From the NCBI GenBank assembly GCA_904501665.1, contig CAJGBT010000019.1, positions 1 through 18,395 of the forward strand: a stretch of DNA of 18,395 nt, read 5' to 3'. Under the pieces are notes generated by a model, which worked only from the letters and a program-made list of their open reading frames with translations, was not told the origin of the DNA and made no database searches. Shown here one piece after another: positions 18,381 through 18,395 of this stretch. The stretch is from an uncultured Bacilli bacterium (GTDB taxonomy: Bacteria; Bacillota_I; Bacilli_A; Mycoplasmatales; Mycoplasmoidaceae). Every line of letters starts with the position of its first letter. The stretch's first letter is position 1. Position numbers and translations under genes: made by a program.

Positions 18381-18395
18381 ATGTATTTTAAACAA
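18381..18395 (+). CDS. Start of an unidentified gene (first five codons)
   Basis: ATG 18381 follows the consensus Shine-Dalgarno AGAGGA by four nt and opens MYFKQ before the window ends. The product cannot be identified. The strong ribosome site, dedicated promoter and terminator-like leader fit a regulated gene, possibly a transposase. Confidence 0.45.

Noticed and set aside
18240..18395. T-box or known riboswitch upstream of 18381
   Set aside because: No T-box TGG bulge sequence or recognised aptamer core is present.
1..18395. tRNA, rRNA or CRISPR genes
   Set aside because: No cloverleaf, rRNA or repeat-spacer pattern seen; the few gaps are too short and AT-rich.

Overview
The window comes from a mollicute (Mycoplasma/Ureaplasma/Malacoplasma-like). 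It is extremely AT-rich, and nearly every gene can be read through only if TGA is Trp (code 4). Under the standard code holA, ileS, manB, tpiA, gmk, rlmN, the rubrerythrin gene, metG and the helicase gene all fall apart at TGA codons that sit at conserved Trp positions, such as GNWK and EPIW in TpiA. Once TGA is read as Trp, every gene with a recognisable function that lies wholly inside the window is intact. Genes are packed with short gaps or overlaps, and good Shine-Dalgarno sequences are rare. I cannot name the species.

Layout. 1-350: end of an unrecognised + gene followed by a non-coding or decayed stretch. 353-1713 (+): holA and a DUF192-like small protein. 1718-10833 (-): a seven-gene run in the order cdd, manB, tpiA, gpmI, a 4-TM protein with a cytosolic tail, a smaller 4-TM protein, ileS; the longest internal gap is 7 nt and several genes overlap. 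10963-13672 (-): an uncharacterised charged 170-aa protein, rubrerythrin, gmk, rlmN. 13818-16035 (+): a 4-TM protein overlapping metG. 16041-18186 (-): a SNF2-like helicase and a basic membrane protein, separated by an intrinsic terminator. 18229-18395: a regulatory-looking block with a TATAAT box, alternating C/G tracts, two hairpins, a buried Shine-Dalgarno, and the first codons of a new + gene at 18381.

Function. The content is mostly core housekeeping: glycolysis (tpiA, gpmI), hexose-phosphate interconversion and nucleoside salvage (manB, cdd, gmk), translation (ileS, metG, rlmN), replication (holA) and peroxide defence (rubrerythrin). cdd next to manB is, as I recall, also seen in M. genitalium; the rest of the grouping looks more like packing than a single pathway.

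Most worth a second look: (i) the leader before the ORF at 18381, which can fold into mutually exclusive terminator/antiterminator and Shine-Dalgarno-sequestering forms and may be the regulatory end of an insertion sequence or another switch; (ii) a perfect 9-bp inverted repeat whose 3' arm runs into the rubrerythrin Shine-Dalgarno; (iii) three uncharacterised proteins sharing a claudin-like four-TM, two-ectoloop layout, two of them adjacent; (iv) the interrupted reading frame at 3-320 with a SAND-like WFTPTEYE string; (v) apparently leaderless promoters. No tRNA, rRNA or CRISPR was seen.
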